64,000 nucleotides of DNA, from assembly GCF_900168015.1 (NCBI RefSeq), contig NZ_FUYR01000002.1:372001-436000 (forward strand), read 5' to 3'. The notes beneath the pieces were generated by a model. That model worked only from the letters and a program-made list of their open reading frames with translations. It had not been told where the DNA came from and did not search any database. This document shows positions 18,441 to 26,772 of the stretch, in pieces. A program made the position numbers and the translations under genes. Every line of letters begins with the position of its first letter. Within the stretch, counting starts at the first letter, position 1. This stretch comes from Daejeonella lutea. GTDB taxonomy: Bacteria > Bacteroidota > Bacteroidia > Sphingobacteriales > Sphingobacteriaceae.

Positions 18441-18605
18441 ATGGACGTGCAAACCATATTAGTATTTGTATTATTTGCTCTGGCGGTTTTATGGCTGGGG
18501 CGAATGGTGTACCGCAGCCTAACAAGCAAGAAAGCCTGTGCAAGTAATTGCGGTAAATGTGCAGCAGATTTTTCTGATATTAAAATTCCGGAGAGTAAAG
18601 TCTGA
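18441..18605 (+). CDS. FeoB-associated Cys-rich membrane protein
   Basis: A 54-residue protein starting MDVQTILVFVLFALAVLWLG. One membrane span (about residues 5-21) is followed by a basic stretch and a cysteine cluster CASNCGKC (C33, C37, C40). This is the layout of the FeoB-associated family (PF12669), small proteins often fused to or next to the ferrous iron transporter FeoB. No feoA/feoB is nearby, so a link to iron uptake is by family only. Its TGA abuts the last base of the convergent ispF. Confidence 0.75.
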   Translation: MDVQTILVFVLFALAVLWLGRMVYRSLTSKKACASNCGKCAADFSDIKIPESKV

Positions 18606-19088
18606 TTATTTTTCTTTCTCGATTAGGCATACCGCGTATGCAACAACACCCTCTTGCCGGCCGATAAATCCCATAGTCTCATTAGTAGTAGCCTTTATGG
18701 AAATGTCATCTTCGCTAATACCCGCTGCCCAGGCAATATTTAGTTTCATCTGGGGAATATGAGGATTTATTTTAGGTGCTTCAAGACATAACATGGCGTC
18801 AATGTTGCCAATTTCCCAACCTTTTTCTTTCAAAAGACTTACACATTCTTTTAAAATCAGAAGGCTGCTGATACCCTTCCACCGATCATCAGTATTAGAA
18901 AAGTGAAAACCGATATCACGAAGATTCGCAGCACCCAATAATCCATCGCATATTGCGTGTACTAACACGTCGGCATCCGAATGGCCAAAGGCGCCTGAAT
19001 GGTGCTCGAGATTTACTCCACCCATTATAAAAGGATGTTTTTCAGCCAGCTGATGAACATCGAACCCAAATCCTACCCTAATCTTCAT
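18606..19088 (-). CDS. ispF: 2-C-methyl-D-erythritol 2,4-cyclodiphosphate synthase
   Basis: Catalyses the fifth step of the MEP isoprenoid pathway, forming the cyclic diphosphate from CDP-ME 2-phosphate. At 160 residues it is full length. GFDVH gives the zinc ligands Asp10 and His12, and GHSDADVLVHAICDG gives His44. The ending is family-like (ATTNETMGFIGRQEG). Its ATG overlaps the porV stop by one base (TAATG), so the two genes form an operon. Confidence 0.97.
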   Translation of the reverse strand: MKIRVGFGFDVHQLAEKHPFIMGGVNLEHHSGAFGHSDADVLVHAICDGLLGAANLRDIGFHFSNTDDRWKGISSLLILKECVSLLKEKGWEIGNIDAMLCLEAPKINPHIPQMKLNIAWAAGISEDDISIKATTNETMGFIGRQEGVVAYAVCLIEKEK

Positions 19089-20251
19089 TAATTATTTGCA
19101 AAGTTAAATACCAGCGAGAAGCGCAGCGTTTGCGCTAAAGGACTTTTTTGCTGGTTAGCAAGAAGATATGCGAAATCCAGGTTAAAAACATTGTATTTAA
19201 GTCCGGCTCCCACTGTGAAATATCTCCGGTCACCCTTGGTTGGAGTTTCATAAAAATATCCCGAACGAAGGGCGAATTGTTTATTATACCAATATTCTGT
19301 GCCAAGTGAATAGCTTACCTCGCTCAGTTCTTCTGAAAATCCGCCTGGTGCATCACCGAAAGAACCAAAGATGCCAGCTGGAACGGAGCGGTCAGGATCT
19401 TTACCACTGACAATATTACCATTAGAATCTCTGATGGGATTGGTTGGAACAAGAAGTTTGTTAAGGTCGAGCGCTACCGTAAATTGATTAAGTTCATCTA
19501 AATTAAACGTGGATGCGCCTCCCAATTTCATATTAGTGGGCAGAAAAGACTTTGAGCTTCCATCTGAATAGTTCATTTTCGTTCCAATATTTGAAATATT
19601 CAGCCCAAAGGCTAACTCCGTATCTTTTCCGAACATTAGCGTACCTTTCTTCATGTAAGCCGAAACATCCGCGGCTAATGCTGTTGCAGGCTGAATATCC
19701 TGCCCGTTGAACTGACCATTACTTAGACTTGAACGAATATATCTTATACCTGTTCCAAGCGAAAAATTCTCACCGAACTTCCGCGCAAAAGTTCCGTCAA
19801 TGGAAAACTCATTGGGACTGTAAACTCCAATGTCATTCTTGCTGTCATCAGTTAATTGAATGGAGCCGTATGAAAAATACCGAAGAGAACCGCCAATAAT
19901 GTTCCGTTCGTCAAGGCGATGAAATACCGTCAAATAACCAAGGTCAACATCGGGCACCAGATTTCTCAACCAGGGAGTATAAGACGCTGAAATGCCTGTT
20001 GGTTGCTCTAAAAATGCAAGCTTGGCTGGGTTCCAATGGCTGGAATTTGCATCCGGAGATGTTGCGGCGCCGACGTCACCCATAGCACCAGATCTCGCAT
20101 CAGGGGCAATAAGTAAAAATGGAGCAGCAGTTTGGATGGTGTTTGTTCTCTTGCCATCACTTTGCGGAATTTGAGCCATAACCCGGTCAGCAGATCGGGC
20201 AACAACAAAAATTAAACAGCAACAAAGTGAGAGTTTGTTAATCATTACCAA
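19088..20251 (-). CDS. porV: Type IX secretion outer-membrane protein PorV
   Basis: A 387-residue FadL-like beta-barrel with a signal peptide. The N-terminal signature TAAPFLLIAPDARSGAMGDVGAATSPDANSSHWNP-type region (about 41-75) is that of PorV/LptO. PorV shuttles substrates from the T9SS translocon and forms the attachment complex with the PorU sortase. ATG 20245 (MINKLS) is an alternative start. porU is not next to it, which differs from several Flavobacteria. It is divergent from gldJ, which encodes another T9SS/gliding component. Confidence 0.9.
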   Translation of the reverse strand: MVMINKLSLCCCLIFVVARSADRVMAQIPQSDGKRTNTIQTAAPFLLIAPDARSGAMGDVGAATSPDANSSHWNPAKLAFLEQPTGISASYTPWLRNLVPDVDLGYLTVFHRLDERNIIGGSLRYFSYGSIQLTDDSKNDIGVYSPNEFSIDGTFARKFGENFSLGTGIRYIRSSLSNGQFNGQDIQPATALAADVSAYMKKGTLMFGKDTELAFGLNISNIGTKMNYSDGSSKSFLPTNMKLGGASTFNLDELNQFTVALDLNKLLVPTNPIRDSNGNIVSGKDPDRSVPAGIFGSFGDAPGGFSEELSEVSYSLGTEYWYNKQFALRSGYFYETPTKGDRRYFTVGAGLKYNVFNLDFAYLLANQQKSPLAQTLRFSLVFNFANN

Positions 20252-20674
20252 ATATCAAGCTGAAACCCAATTAATATCCTGACGTGCATTAAATATACAC
20301 ATTTTTGAACATATAGCTTAATTGAGGCTCATATACAACGTTTCTTTTTCAAAATTAATATAGTTAGAAGAACTTTTTTATAGTGCTTCTCAACAAAATT
20401 TCACTGATGTTAAACAACTGTATATTAATAAATTACAATTTATTTACTTAACTTACGTTAGAATACGTAAATGAAATTATAGGTAATAACAGGAGCTTTA
20501 AAAGTCGGGATATTTTGCGTCTAGACAACATAAGTCCTGTAACCTTAAATTAGAATTTTCGTTTAAACATAATATCTGCATTAGCAGCTACAATAATGAC
20601 CATAAATATCCGTTGGGGATATTATTCAAATTTCGTATTTTTATAAAATTAATGCTCCAATTACATTGTTAGTA
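20252..20674. other. Divergent regulatory gap between porV and gldJ
   Basis: 423 bp of AT-rich DNA with no convincing gene. A TAATTTTG -7 element for porV lies at 20350-20357 on the minus strand. An inverted repeat TTACGT/ACGTAA with a 6-base loop lies at 20453-20470. I see no exact TAnnTTTG for gldJ. Long leaders on both sides are possible. Confidence 0.5.
20350..20357 (-). promoter_or_regulatory. Possible -7 element TAATTTTG of porV
   Basis: Exact TAnnTTTG match, but about 98 bases from the porV start in AT-rich DNA, so chance is possible. Confidence 0.35.
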
Positions 20675-22273
20675 ATGAAAAGAATATCCTTAATTTTTAC
20701 CGCCGCGGTTTTTCTGGCAGGCGTATTATCCTCATGTAATAAAAAGAGCGGCACGTCCTCAAAAACAGGGATGGCCTATAACGATAAGTATAACGGTGGA
20801 TTCCAGGTAAATAATAAAGTGAAAGCTGGCCCTGGTCCTGGCACTATCGCTATTGAGGGCGGTACGTTTGTTATGGGGGGAAGCTTAAATCAGGATTTAG
20901 GATATGAGTTTGACAACGTCCGCAGGAGGGTTACAGTTGCATCGTTCTATATGGATGAAACCGAGGTTTCAAATGTAGATTGGCTGGAATACCTATACTG
21001 GATCAGAAGAAATTACGCTAACGACGCTGAATATTATTACAATGCCCTTCCGGACACGCTGGTTTGGAGACAACCTCTTTCCTATAATGAGCCATACGTT
21101 AATAACTACCTGCGTCACCCGGCCTTTCAGGATTATCCGGTAGTGGGGGTTACCTGGGAACAGGCTAATGCTTATTGTGAGTGGCGTACAGACCGAGTTA
21201 ATGAAGAAATTTTACGTAGTACTGGCAGATTACTTGACTACAAGACTCTGGCTGGGGGAGGAAAAGCAGGTACCGCAACAACTGTTTCAACGTCAACCGA
21301 TCCATTCAACACCGATATTTACTTAAATGGCCAATATCGCGGAGAAGGAATCGATGGGAAAAAGATGGAAAAAGATCTTAATCCAAACGCTGCGAATGGC
21401 GCTACAACAACTGGTAAAGGCGGTCCTACGCGCCCGGTGCGCTTGGAAGACGGGGTTTTAAAACAACCTTATCGTTTGCCAACAGAGGCAGAGTGGGAAT
21501 ACGCTGCGTTAGCATTAGCTGGAAACACTGAATACGAGAATATTGCGGACGGAAAGATCTATCCGTGGAATGGTCTTGGTGTGCGTTCGCCGAGAAAGAA
21601 AACTCAGGGAATGATCCTGGCCAACTTTAAAAGAGGTGAAGGGGATAATATGGGAACTGGGGGATATCTTAACGACAAGGCCGATATTACTGCACCTGTT
21701 AGAGCATATGTTCCGAATGATTTCGGTTTGTATAATATGGCCGGAAACGTTAATGAATGGACTGCCGATGTTTATCGTAAGCTAACATTTGAGGATTTCG
21801 CAGATTTCAATCCTTTCAGGGGAAATGAATTTGTAAACAAGAGGTTGGCCGACAAGACGAAAGGTATTTATGCGAAGGATAAATACGGTCGTCCAATTAA
21901 AGATCCTGCACCAGCTGGAAAGAAGCAAACATGGGCTGAGATGCAAAGCGCTCAAGCTGCTCAGGATACTTCCTCAATTGCAGGAAAGCCTTACAATCCG
22001 GATTTCCGTGGTCATCTTGACTCTGTGAATCCTAATCTTTACGGAATCACTACGCTGGTTAATGATCGTTCAAGAGTTTATAAAGGCGGATCATGGAATG
22101 ACAGAGCTTACTGGTTAAATCCTGCTACCAGAAGATTTATGCAACAAGACGAAACCAGTGCTGAGATGGGTTTTCGGTCGGCCATGACATTGGTTGGTGC
22201 ACCTGAAATAATTTCAAAAGGAAAACCTCAATTTAATCAGCCTAAATCTAAGGCTCCTAAGAAAGCGAGATAA
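20675..22273 (+). CDS. gldJ: Gliding motility / T9SS lipoprotein GldJ
   Basis: A 532-residue lipoprotein with a lipobox LSSC (lipidated Cys21) and a formylglycine-enzyme-like (SUMF1) domain: IEGGTFVMGG, FYMDETEVSN, YRLPTEAEWEYAA, NVNEWTADVYRK, YKGGSWND, and a C-terminal FRSAM. GldJ is needed for gliding and for stability of the T9SS ring component GldK. It is preferred over GldK because it is adjacent to porV, as in Flavobacterium, and because no gldLMN follows. ATG 20675 is preferred over TTG 20666. A strong terminator follows. Confidence 0.85.
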   Translation: MKRISLIFTAAVFLAGVLSSCNKKSGTSSKTGMAYNDKYNGGFQVNNKVKAGPGPGTIAIEGGTFVMGGSLNQDLGYEFDNVRRRVTVASFYMDETEVSNVDWLEYLYWIRRNYANDAEYYYNALPDTLVWRQPLSYNEPYVNNYLRHPAFQDYPVVGVTWEQANAYCEWRTDRVNEEILRSTGRLLDYKTLAGGGKAGTATTVSTSTDPFNTDIYLNGQYRGEGIDGKKMEKDLNPNAANGATTTGKGGPTRPVRLEDGVLKQPYRLPTEAEWEYAALALAGNTEYENIADGKIYPWNGLGVRSPRKKTQGMILANFKRGEGDNMGTGGYLNDKADITAPVRAYVPNDFGLYNMAGNVNEWTADVYRKLTFEDFADFNPFRGNEFVNKRLADKTKGIYAKDKYGRPIKDPAPAGKKQTWAEMQSAQAAQDTSSIAGKPYNPDFRGHLDSVNPNLYGITTLVNDRSRVYKGGSWNDRAYWLNPATRRFMQQDETSAEMGFRSAMTLVGAPEIISKGKPQFNQPKSKAPKKAR

Positions 22274-22287
22274 GCGAATTTTTTAAT

Positions 22288-22327
22288 AAAAAAAGGGGGC
22301 AGATAAATTATATCTGCCCCTTTTTTG
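22288..22327. terminator. Bidirectional terminator between gldJ and the oxidoreductase pair
   Basis: Ten-bp stem GGGGCAGATA/TATCTGCCCC with a 5-base loop, an A-run before it and a T-run after it. It serves gldJ on the plus strand and the convergent operon on the minus strand. Confidence 0.92.
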
Positions 22328-22337
22328 TTGTCCCGAG

Positions 22338-23021
22338 TTAGCTATCCCATGTCATTATTTTTCCCCTATCTTCTGCTTTTAAACATTGCTCCAAGGTTTT
22401 CGCATCGTATTCAAGACCGAATTGTTTTAGGACATCATCAGGTACTCCATCCCAGGCATTTGGTTGATTTCCTTTGTAGCCCAGGTCCTCCATGCCGATC
22501 TTACTCGTAAAAAACCCTGTAGCCGTGAGCCCGCGCATCGTATCAAAAAAACTTACCCCCGCTGCATTTTCAGGAAGCGCTTTTTCAGGATAGGCGATTA
22601 GATCCACAAGCTGGATTCGCTGTTCGGCAGTGGCATCAGAGAATGCTTTTTTGAATAATTTCAATGATTTAACATCAAGCCATCTAAGTCCTCCCCGCAA
22701 TGGAAGCTGAAGGTCCGGCTGATCCTTTACAATAAACTCAATGAAGTCTGCGACTTTGGCATCACTGGCACTTCCCGATGTGTCGTCTTTGGGAATTATG
22801 ATATCAGCCAAAATAGTGATCGTTGAAAATTCAGCTGCAGTGAAGAACTTTTCAGCCATCAACTTTTCATCATTGAGCTGCTCTTCCGGGGTCCTTCCAT
22901 AAGCCCCTTTTTTGCCAGCAGCTACAGAGTCTTTTCCTTCCTTTTTATCGCATGACGATAATAAGGTACCGACGCTAACCGTTCCAACGGCAAGTGCTTT
23001 GAGTGAATCTCTTCTGTTCAT
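22338..23021 (-). CDS. Gluconate 2-dehydrogenase subunit 3 family protein
   Basis: A 227-residue exported lipoprotein-like protein. The N-terminus MNRRDSLKALAVG has a twin-arginine-like pair, and a lipobox LSSC puts Cys at 24. The rest is the small helical subunit that escorts GMC dehydrogenases (FFTAAEFSTITILADIIIP). It lies 4 bp downstream of the GMC flavoprotein gene, its expected partner. Because the flavoprotein lacks a signal of its own, this subunit may carry it through the Tat system. The real substrate is unknown. Confidence 0.88.
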   Translation of the reverse strand: MNRRDSLKALAVGTVSVGTLLSSCDKKEGKDSVAAGKKGAYGRTPEEQLNDEKLMAEKFFTAAEFSTITILADIIIPKDDTSGSASDAKVADFIEFIVKDQPDLQLPLRGGLRWLDVKSLKLFKKAFSDATAEQRIQLVDLIAYPEKALPENAAGVSFFDTMRGLTATGFFTSKIGMEDLGYKGNQPNAWDGVPDDVLKQFGLEYDAKTLEQCLKAEDRGKIMTWDS

Positions 23022-23025
23022 GTGA

Positions 23026-24765
23026 TTAAATATTTTGCTTTTTTAACTGATCAACGATATATTCTGACGCACGCATAGCCAAAGCGAGAATGGTCCACGT
23101 TGGATTTTTATCAGCCTGGGACACAAAAGCTCCGCCGTCAACAACAAAAAGATTATTTACATCGTGTGCCTGATTGTATTTGTTAAGAACTGACGTGTTT
23201 TTGTTATTACCCATCCGGGTGGTACCCACTTCGTGGATGATTCGTCCCGGTGCCAACAGCCCATATTTTTCATCCGCTCCCGGCTTATCGCCACTAGCCA
23301 CACCACCCATTGAATGAATTATTTCTTCAAAGGTATCCTGCATATGCTTAGCCTGCTTCACTTCCTGGTCTGTCCAATTATAATTAAACCTCAATACCGG
23401 TATGCCGTATTTATCTACGGCCCCGGGATCAATTTCACAATAATTTTCAACCCTGGGTATGCTTTCGCCTCTGCCGGCAAAACCTACAGTAGATCCATAA
23501 TAGCGTCGGTAGTCGTTTTTTAAAGCAGCTCCATATCCCCCGGCATCCTTCATCTTGCCCTCAACTGTGGGATATTTACCGTTCGTTTTTTCCATTCCGA
23601 AGCCAAAGCCATACGAAGGCATACTCATACCACCCCAAAACTCAATATGGTAACCGCGCGCAAAATCCAGTTTTTTATTTTCAAGCCACCATGGAATATA
23701 TAGATGCAGACCACCGACACCATCTTCGTTGTATCGTTTTCGGTCCATCAACTGCGGAATAAAAGCTCCTCTGGAAGCTCCCGTCGAATCATGAAGATAC
23801 TTGCCGACCATGCCGCTTGAGTTCGCCAATCCGTTAGGATGAGCGGATGATTTGGAATTAAGAAGCAGCCGTGCAGATTCGCACGCACTTGCAGCAAGGA
23901 CGACAATTTTTGCGTTCACCTGGTACTCCTGCATATCGGTTTTATCGACATATGAGACACCTGTCGCCCGTCCTTCTTTATCAGTTAATACCTCACGTGC
24001 CATGGCATTAACATAAACATCAGCATTGCCTGTTTTTCTAGCTGGCTTCACCAGACAGGTCGATGATGAAAAATCAGCATGTACTGTACAACCGCGGCTA
24101 CATTGGGCGCAAAAAAAACATGAACCCCTGTCCTTATTTACTGGTCTTGTTAAGATGGACAGCCTTGATGGAATCACGGGAATCCCGATTTTCCCAGCGG
24201 CTTTCTTTATCATCATCTCGTGGAGCCGTGGTTTTGGTGGTGGAAGAAAGTAGCCATCAGGCTCATTATAGATTCCCTCCTTAGTGCCAAAAACACCGAT
24301 CATTTTGTCTACCCGGTCGTAGTAAGGTTTTACATCGTCGTAACCAATTGGCCAATTATCACTTAGACCATCAAAATCATGTCTTTTAAAATCGTTAGGA
24401 CCAAACCGTAATGAAATTCTTCCCCAATGATTTGTACGGCCGCCAAGCATCCTCGATCGAAACCAATCGAACTCTGTGCCTTTTGCTTTAGTATACGGTT
24501 CGCCTTCTATTTCCCAGCCACCATATGCGGCATCGAAATCGCCGAAAGGCCGGGTTGTATTAGCTCCACGCCTGGGAGATTCATAAGACCATTTCAGTTG
24601 TGTCTGCTGCTCAGGATTTGCCGGATCGTAATCGGGTCCGGCCTCTAGCAGCGCCACTTTTAAGCCTGCTTCCGTTAAGACTTTCGCCGCCATTCCTCCG
24701 CCGGCCCCAGAGCCTACAATACAAACGTCATATAACTCTCCTTTGGTTTTAATTTCTATAGCCAT
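23026..24765 (-). CDS. GMC family flavin oxidoreductase
   Basis: A 579-residue FAD enzyme. The dinucleotide fold GSGAGGGMAA is at 18-27 and ends in LLEAG. The GMC C-terminal part has IHEVGTTRMG and the catalytic region near NPTWTILALAMRASEY. A cysteine-rich CFFCAQCSRGC segment in the middle could bind a metal or cluster. It resembles gluconate/2-keto-gluconate and other sugar dehydrogenase large subunits. It has no signal peptide and forms a two-gene operon with subunit 3. Confidence 0.9.
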   Translation of the reverse strand: MAIEIKTKGELYDVCIVGSGAGGGMAAKVLTEAGLKVALLEAGPDYDPANPEQQTQLKWSYESPRRGANTTRPFGDFDAAYGGWEIEGEPYTKAKGTEFDWFRSRMLGGRTNHWGRISLRFGPNDFKRHDFDGLSDNWPIGYDDVKPYYDRVDKMIGVFGTKEGIYNEPDGYFLPPPKPRLHEMMIKKAAGKIGIPVIPSRLSILTRPVNKDRGSCFFCAQCSRGCTVHADFSSSTCLVKPARKTGNADVYVNAMAREVLTDKEGRATGVSYVDKTDMQEYQVNAKIVVLAASACESARLLLNSKSSAHPNGLANSSGMVGKYLHDSTGASRGAFIPQLMDRKRYNEDGVGGLHLYIPWWLENKKLDFARGYHIEFWGGMSMPSYGFGFGMEKTNGKYPTVEGKMKDAGGYGAALKNDYRRYYGSTVGFAGRGESIPRVENYCEIDPGAVDKYGIPVLRFNYNWTDQEVKQAKHMQDTFEEIIHSMGGVASGDKPGADEKYGLLAPGRIIHEVGTTRMGNNKNTSVLNKYNQAHDVNNLFVVDGGAFVSQADKNPTWTILALAMRASEYIVDQLKKQNI

Positions 24766-24888
24766 CAGCCAACATGTTTTTAAAAAACTTCTGATCCAAA
24801 GTTTTCATTAAATTAAGCAATATTTAGATACGCAAAGAATTATATCTCGCGAAAGGACCAGTCTGGAATGAGAATAGAACGGAGGGAA

Positions 24889-25389
24889 TTAGTTGAAAAC
24901 AATCATCACCTGATTTTTTTCAACTTTATCTGACGGGTTTACTTTAATTGATTTTATAACACCATCTGTAGGAGCTTTAATGATGTTTTCCATTTTCATA
25001 GCTTCGAGGATCAATAGGTTAGACCCTTTAGAAACTTCTTCACCTTCCTTAACAAGTACTTTGAGGACAAGCCCTGGCATAGGGGCTTTAAGCTCGGTGA
25101 TTTTCAGAGAATTGAGGTTATCCATTCCCAGTTTATGAAGTAACTCATCAAATTGGTCGGTAAGTGACATCGTATAAATGTTCTTATTTACCCTAACGGA
25201 GCATGTTTTTTGATTCTTGTCCAACGTGACAAGCTCTACATTATAAGAACGATTTTCATGGAGGATATGAAACGTTGATTTACTAATGGAATAAATGTCC
25301 AGATCCATGGGCTGATCGTTAACAAGAGTCTGATCTTTCTCTGATCTTACTTGAAAATCGAATTGTTCGTTAACTTTTATCTTAAACAT
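24889..25389 (-). CDS. Biotin/lipoyl-attachment domain protein (BCCP-like)
   Basis: A 166-residue protein whose last 70 residues form a biotinyl domain with EAMKMEN, biotinylated at Lys132. The N-terminal half resembles the linker region of carboxylase carrier subunits of acyl-CoA carboxylases in Bacteroidota. Its carboxylase partner is not in the window. ATG 25389 follows the stop of the DUF4159 gene by one base, and the longer upstream reading overlaps that gene. Last gene of the six-gene minus-strand operon. Whether it serves acetyl-, propionyl- or another CoA carboxylase is open. Confidence 0.85.
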   Translation of the reverse strand: MFKIKVNEQFDFQVRSEKDQTLVNDQPMDLDIYSISKSTFHILHENRSYNVELVTLDKNQKTCSVRVNKNIYTMSLTDQFDELLHKLGMDNLNSLKITELKAPMPGLVLKVLVKEGEEVSKGSNLLILEAMKMENIIKAPTDGVIKSIKVNPSDKVEKNQVMIVFN

Positions 25390-25390
25390 C

Positions 25391-26062
25391 TTATTGCGTA
25401 AGGGCGTATTGAACCAGATTAGCACCCATTTTCAAGGCTCTTTGACGCGTATCCTCCGAATCGCTTGAATATGTTCCTGCCACTTCCCAACCATTCCCAA
25501 GATCACATTCAAAAGTGTAATAACAAACCACTCTACCCTTGTATATCAATGCAAATCCCTGAGGCCTTTTCCCATCATGTTCATGGATTTTCGGAAGTCC
25601 TCCTGGAAATTTAAACTTCTGATTATATAAACTATGGTTGGATGGCAGCTCGATAAAGTCGAGGTCGGGGAATACCCGTTTCATTTGTGGTCTGATAAAC
25701 TTATCCAGTCCATAATTATCATCAATATGCAAAAAACCTCCACCGGTTAGGTACTTACGAAGGTTTTCCGCTTCCTGATCGCTGAAAACAATATTGCCAT
25801 GGCCAGTTAAATACACAAACGGGTAATTGAATATTTCAGCACTTCCGGCCTCAACAACCGCTTCGTCTTTATCAAAATTAGTCCCTAAATTCTTATTGCA
25901 AAAGCTGATTAGTTCAGGTAGTGCCGTGCGGTTTGCATACCAATCTCCGCCGCCGTTATACTTCATTTTGGCAATTTTGTAACTCGGAGCCGTATAAGAC
26001 GAAATAATCCCGGCAAACAGGACGAATAAAACAAGAAGGTTGATCTTCATTAAAGCTTTCAT
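25391..26062 (-). CDS. DUF4159 domain secreted protein
   Basis: A 223-residue protein with a signal peptide (about residues 1-25) and a domain opening IAKMKYNGGGDWYANRTALP, continuing with FVYLTGHGNIVFSD and GGGFLHIDDNYGLDKF. This is DUF4159, a ThuA/GATase1-like fold of unknown function often found as a single-domain periplasmic protein in Bacteroidota. It overlaps rsmE by 4 bp (ATGA). Confidence 0.88.
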   Translation of the reverse strand: MKALMKINLLVLFVLFAGIISSYTAPSYKIAKMKYNGGGDWYANRTALPELISFCNKNLGTNFDKDEAVVEAGSAEIFNYPFVYLTGHGNIVFSDQEAENLRKYLTGGGFLHIDDNYGLDKFIRPQMKRVFPDLDFIELPSNHSLYNQKFKFPGGLPKIHEHDGKRPQGFALIYKGRVVCYYTFECDLGNGWEVAGTYSSDSEDTRQRALKMGANLVQYALTQ

Positions 26063-26760
26063 CTGTTAAGATAGTTGATCTCAAAACAGGCCTCAAGAGC
26101 CGCGGTTTCTGTCCTTAACCTGGAGTTGCCCAGGCTAATTGGAACGAAGTTAACTGCGAGGGCTTCCAATACCTCTGACGGACTGAAATCTCCTTCGGGG
26201 CCGATCATTACAAGATAATCAGAATTCAACGCGATCTTATCTTTTAACGTAAATTTTTCGCCGTCGATACAATGAGCAATAAATTTTTGAGTACTTGAAA
26301 CCGATCCAATAAACTCCTTAAATCGTACGACCTCGTTTAATTTTGGATGGTAAGCTTTGATCGATTGCTTAACGGCAGATGTTATAACCTTATTGAGACG
26401 ATCAGTTTTCAATTCTTTACGTTCTGACCTTTCACAAATTAAAGGTGTGATTGTATCAATCCCTATCTCAGTTGCCTTTTCAAGAAACCATTCTACGCGT
26501 TCAATATTTTTAGTTGGAGCTATCGCTATATGCAGATGATGGTTGCGCCTACCAAATTCCTCCTGCACTTTAATAACGCTCAAGGAAGTTCTCTTAGGGT
26601 GCGGGTCGCTAATTATTGCTTCGTAAAAACCACCCTTGCCATCAACCAGTTGTACCAAACTGTCCTTTTGAAGGCGTAAGACTTTTATGCAATGTTTACT
26701 CTCCTCTTCACTTAGAATGTAAGTGTCTGAATGAATATCAGGTGTGTAAAAAATATGCAT
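26059..26760 (-). CDS. rsmE: 16S rRNA (uracil-1498-N3)-methyltransferase
   Basis: A 233-residue SPOUT-class enzyme that methylates U1498 of 16S rRNA. The N-terminal PUA-like part (SEEESKHCIKVLRL) and the C-terminal trefoil-knot motif VMIGPEGDFSPSEV followed by SLGNSRLRTETAAL are all present. The start at 26760 gives the usual MHIFYTPDI opening. It lies 12 bp after the CNNM gene in the same operon. Confidence 0.95.
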   Translation of the reverse strand: MHIFYTPDIHSDTYILSEEESKHCIKVLRLQKDSLVQLVDGKGGFYEAIISDPHPKRTSLSVIKVQEEFGRRNHHLHIAIAPTKNIERVEWFLEKATEIGIDTITPLICERSERKELKTDRLNKVITSAVKQSIKAYHPKLNEVVRFKEFIGSVSSTQKFIAHCIDGEKFTLKDKIALNSDYLVMIGPEGDFSPSEVLEALAVNFVPISLGNSRLRTETAALEACFEINYLNR

Positions 26761-26772
26761 CCAGCATTTTCA

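Noticed and set aside
20675-22273. Calling the FGE-domain lipoprotein GldK
   Set aside because: No gldLMN follows and porV is adjacent, which fits GldJ; the alternative remains possible at low probability.
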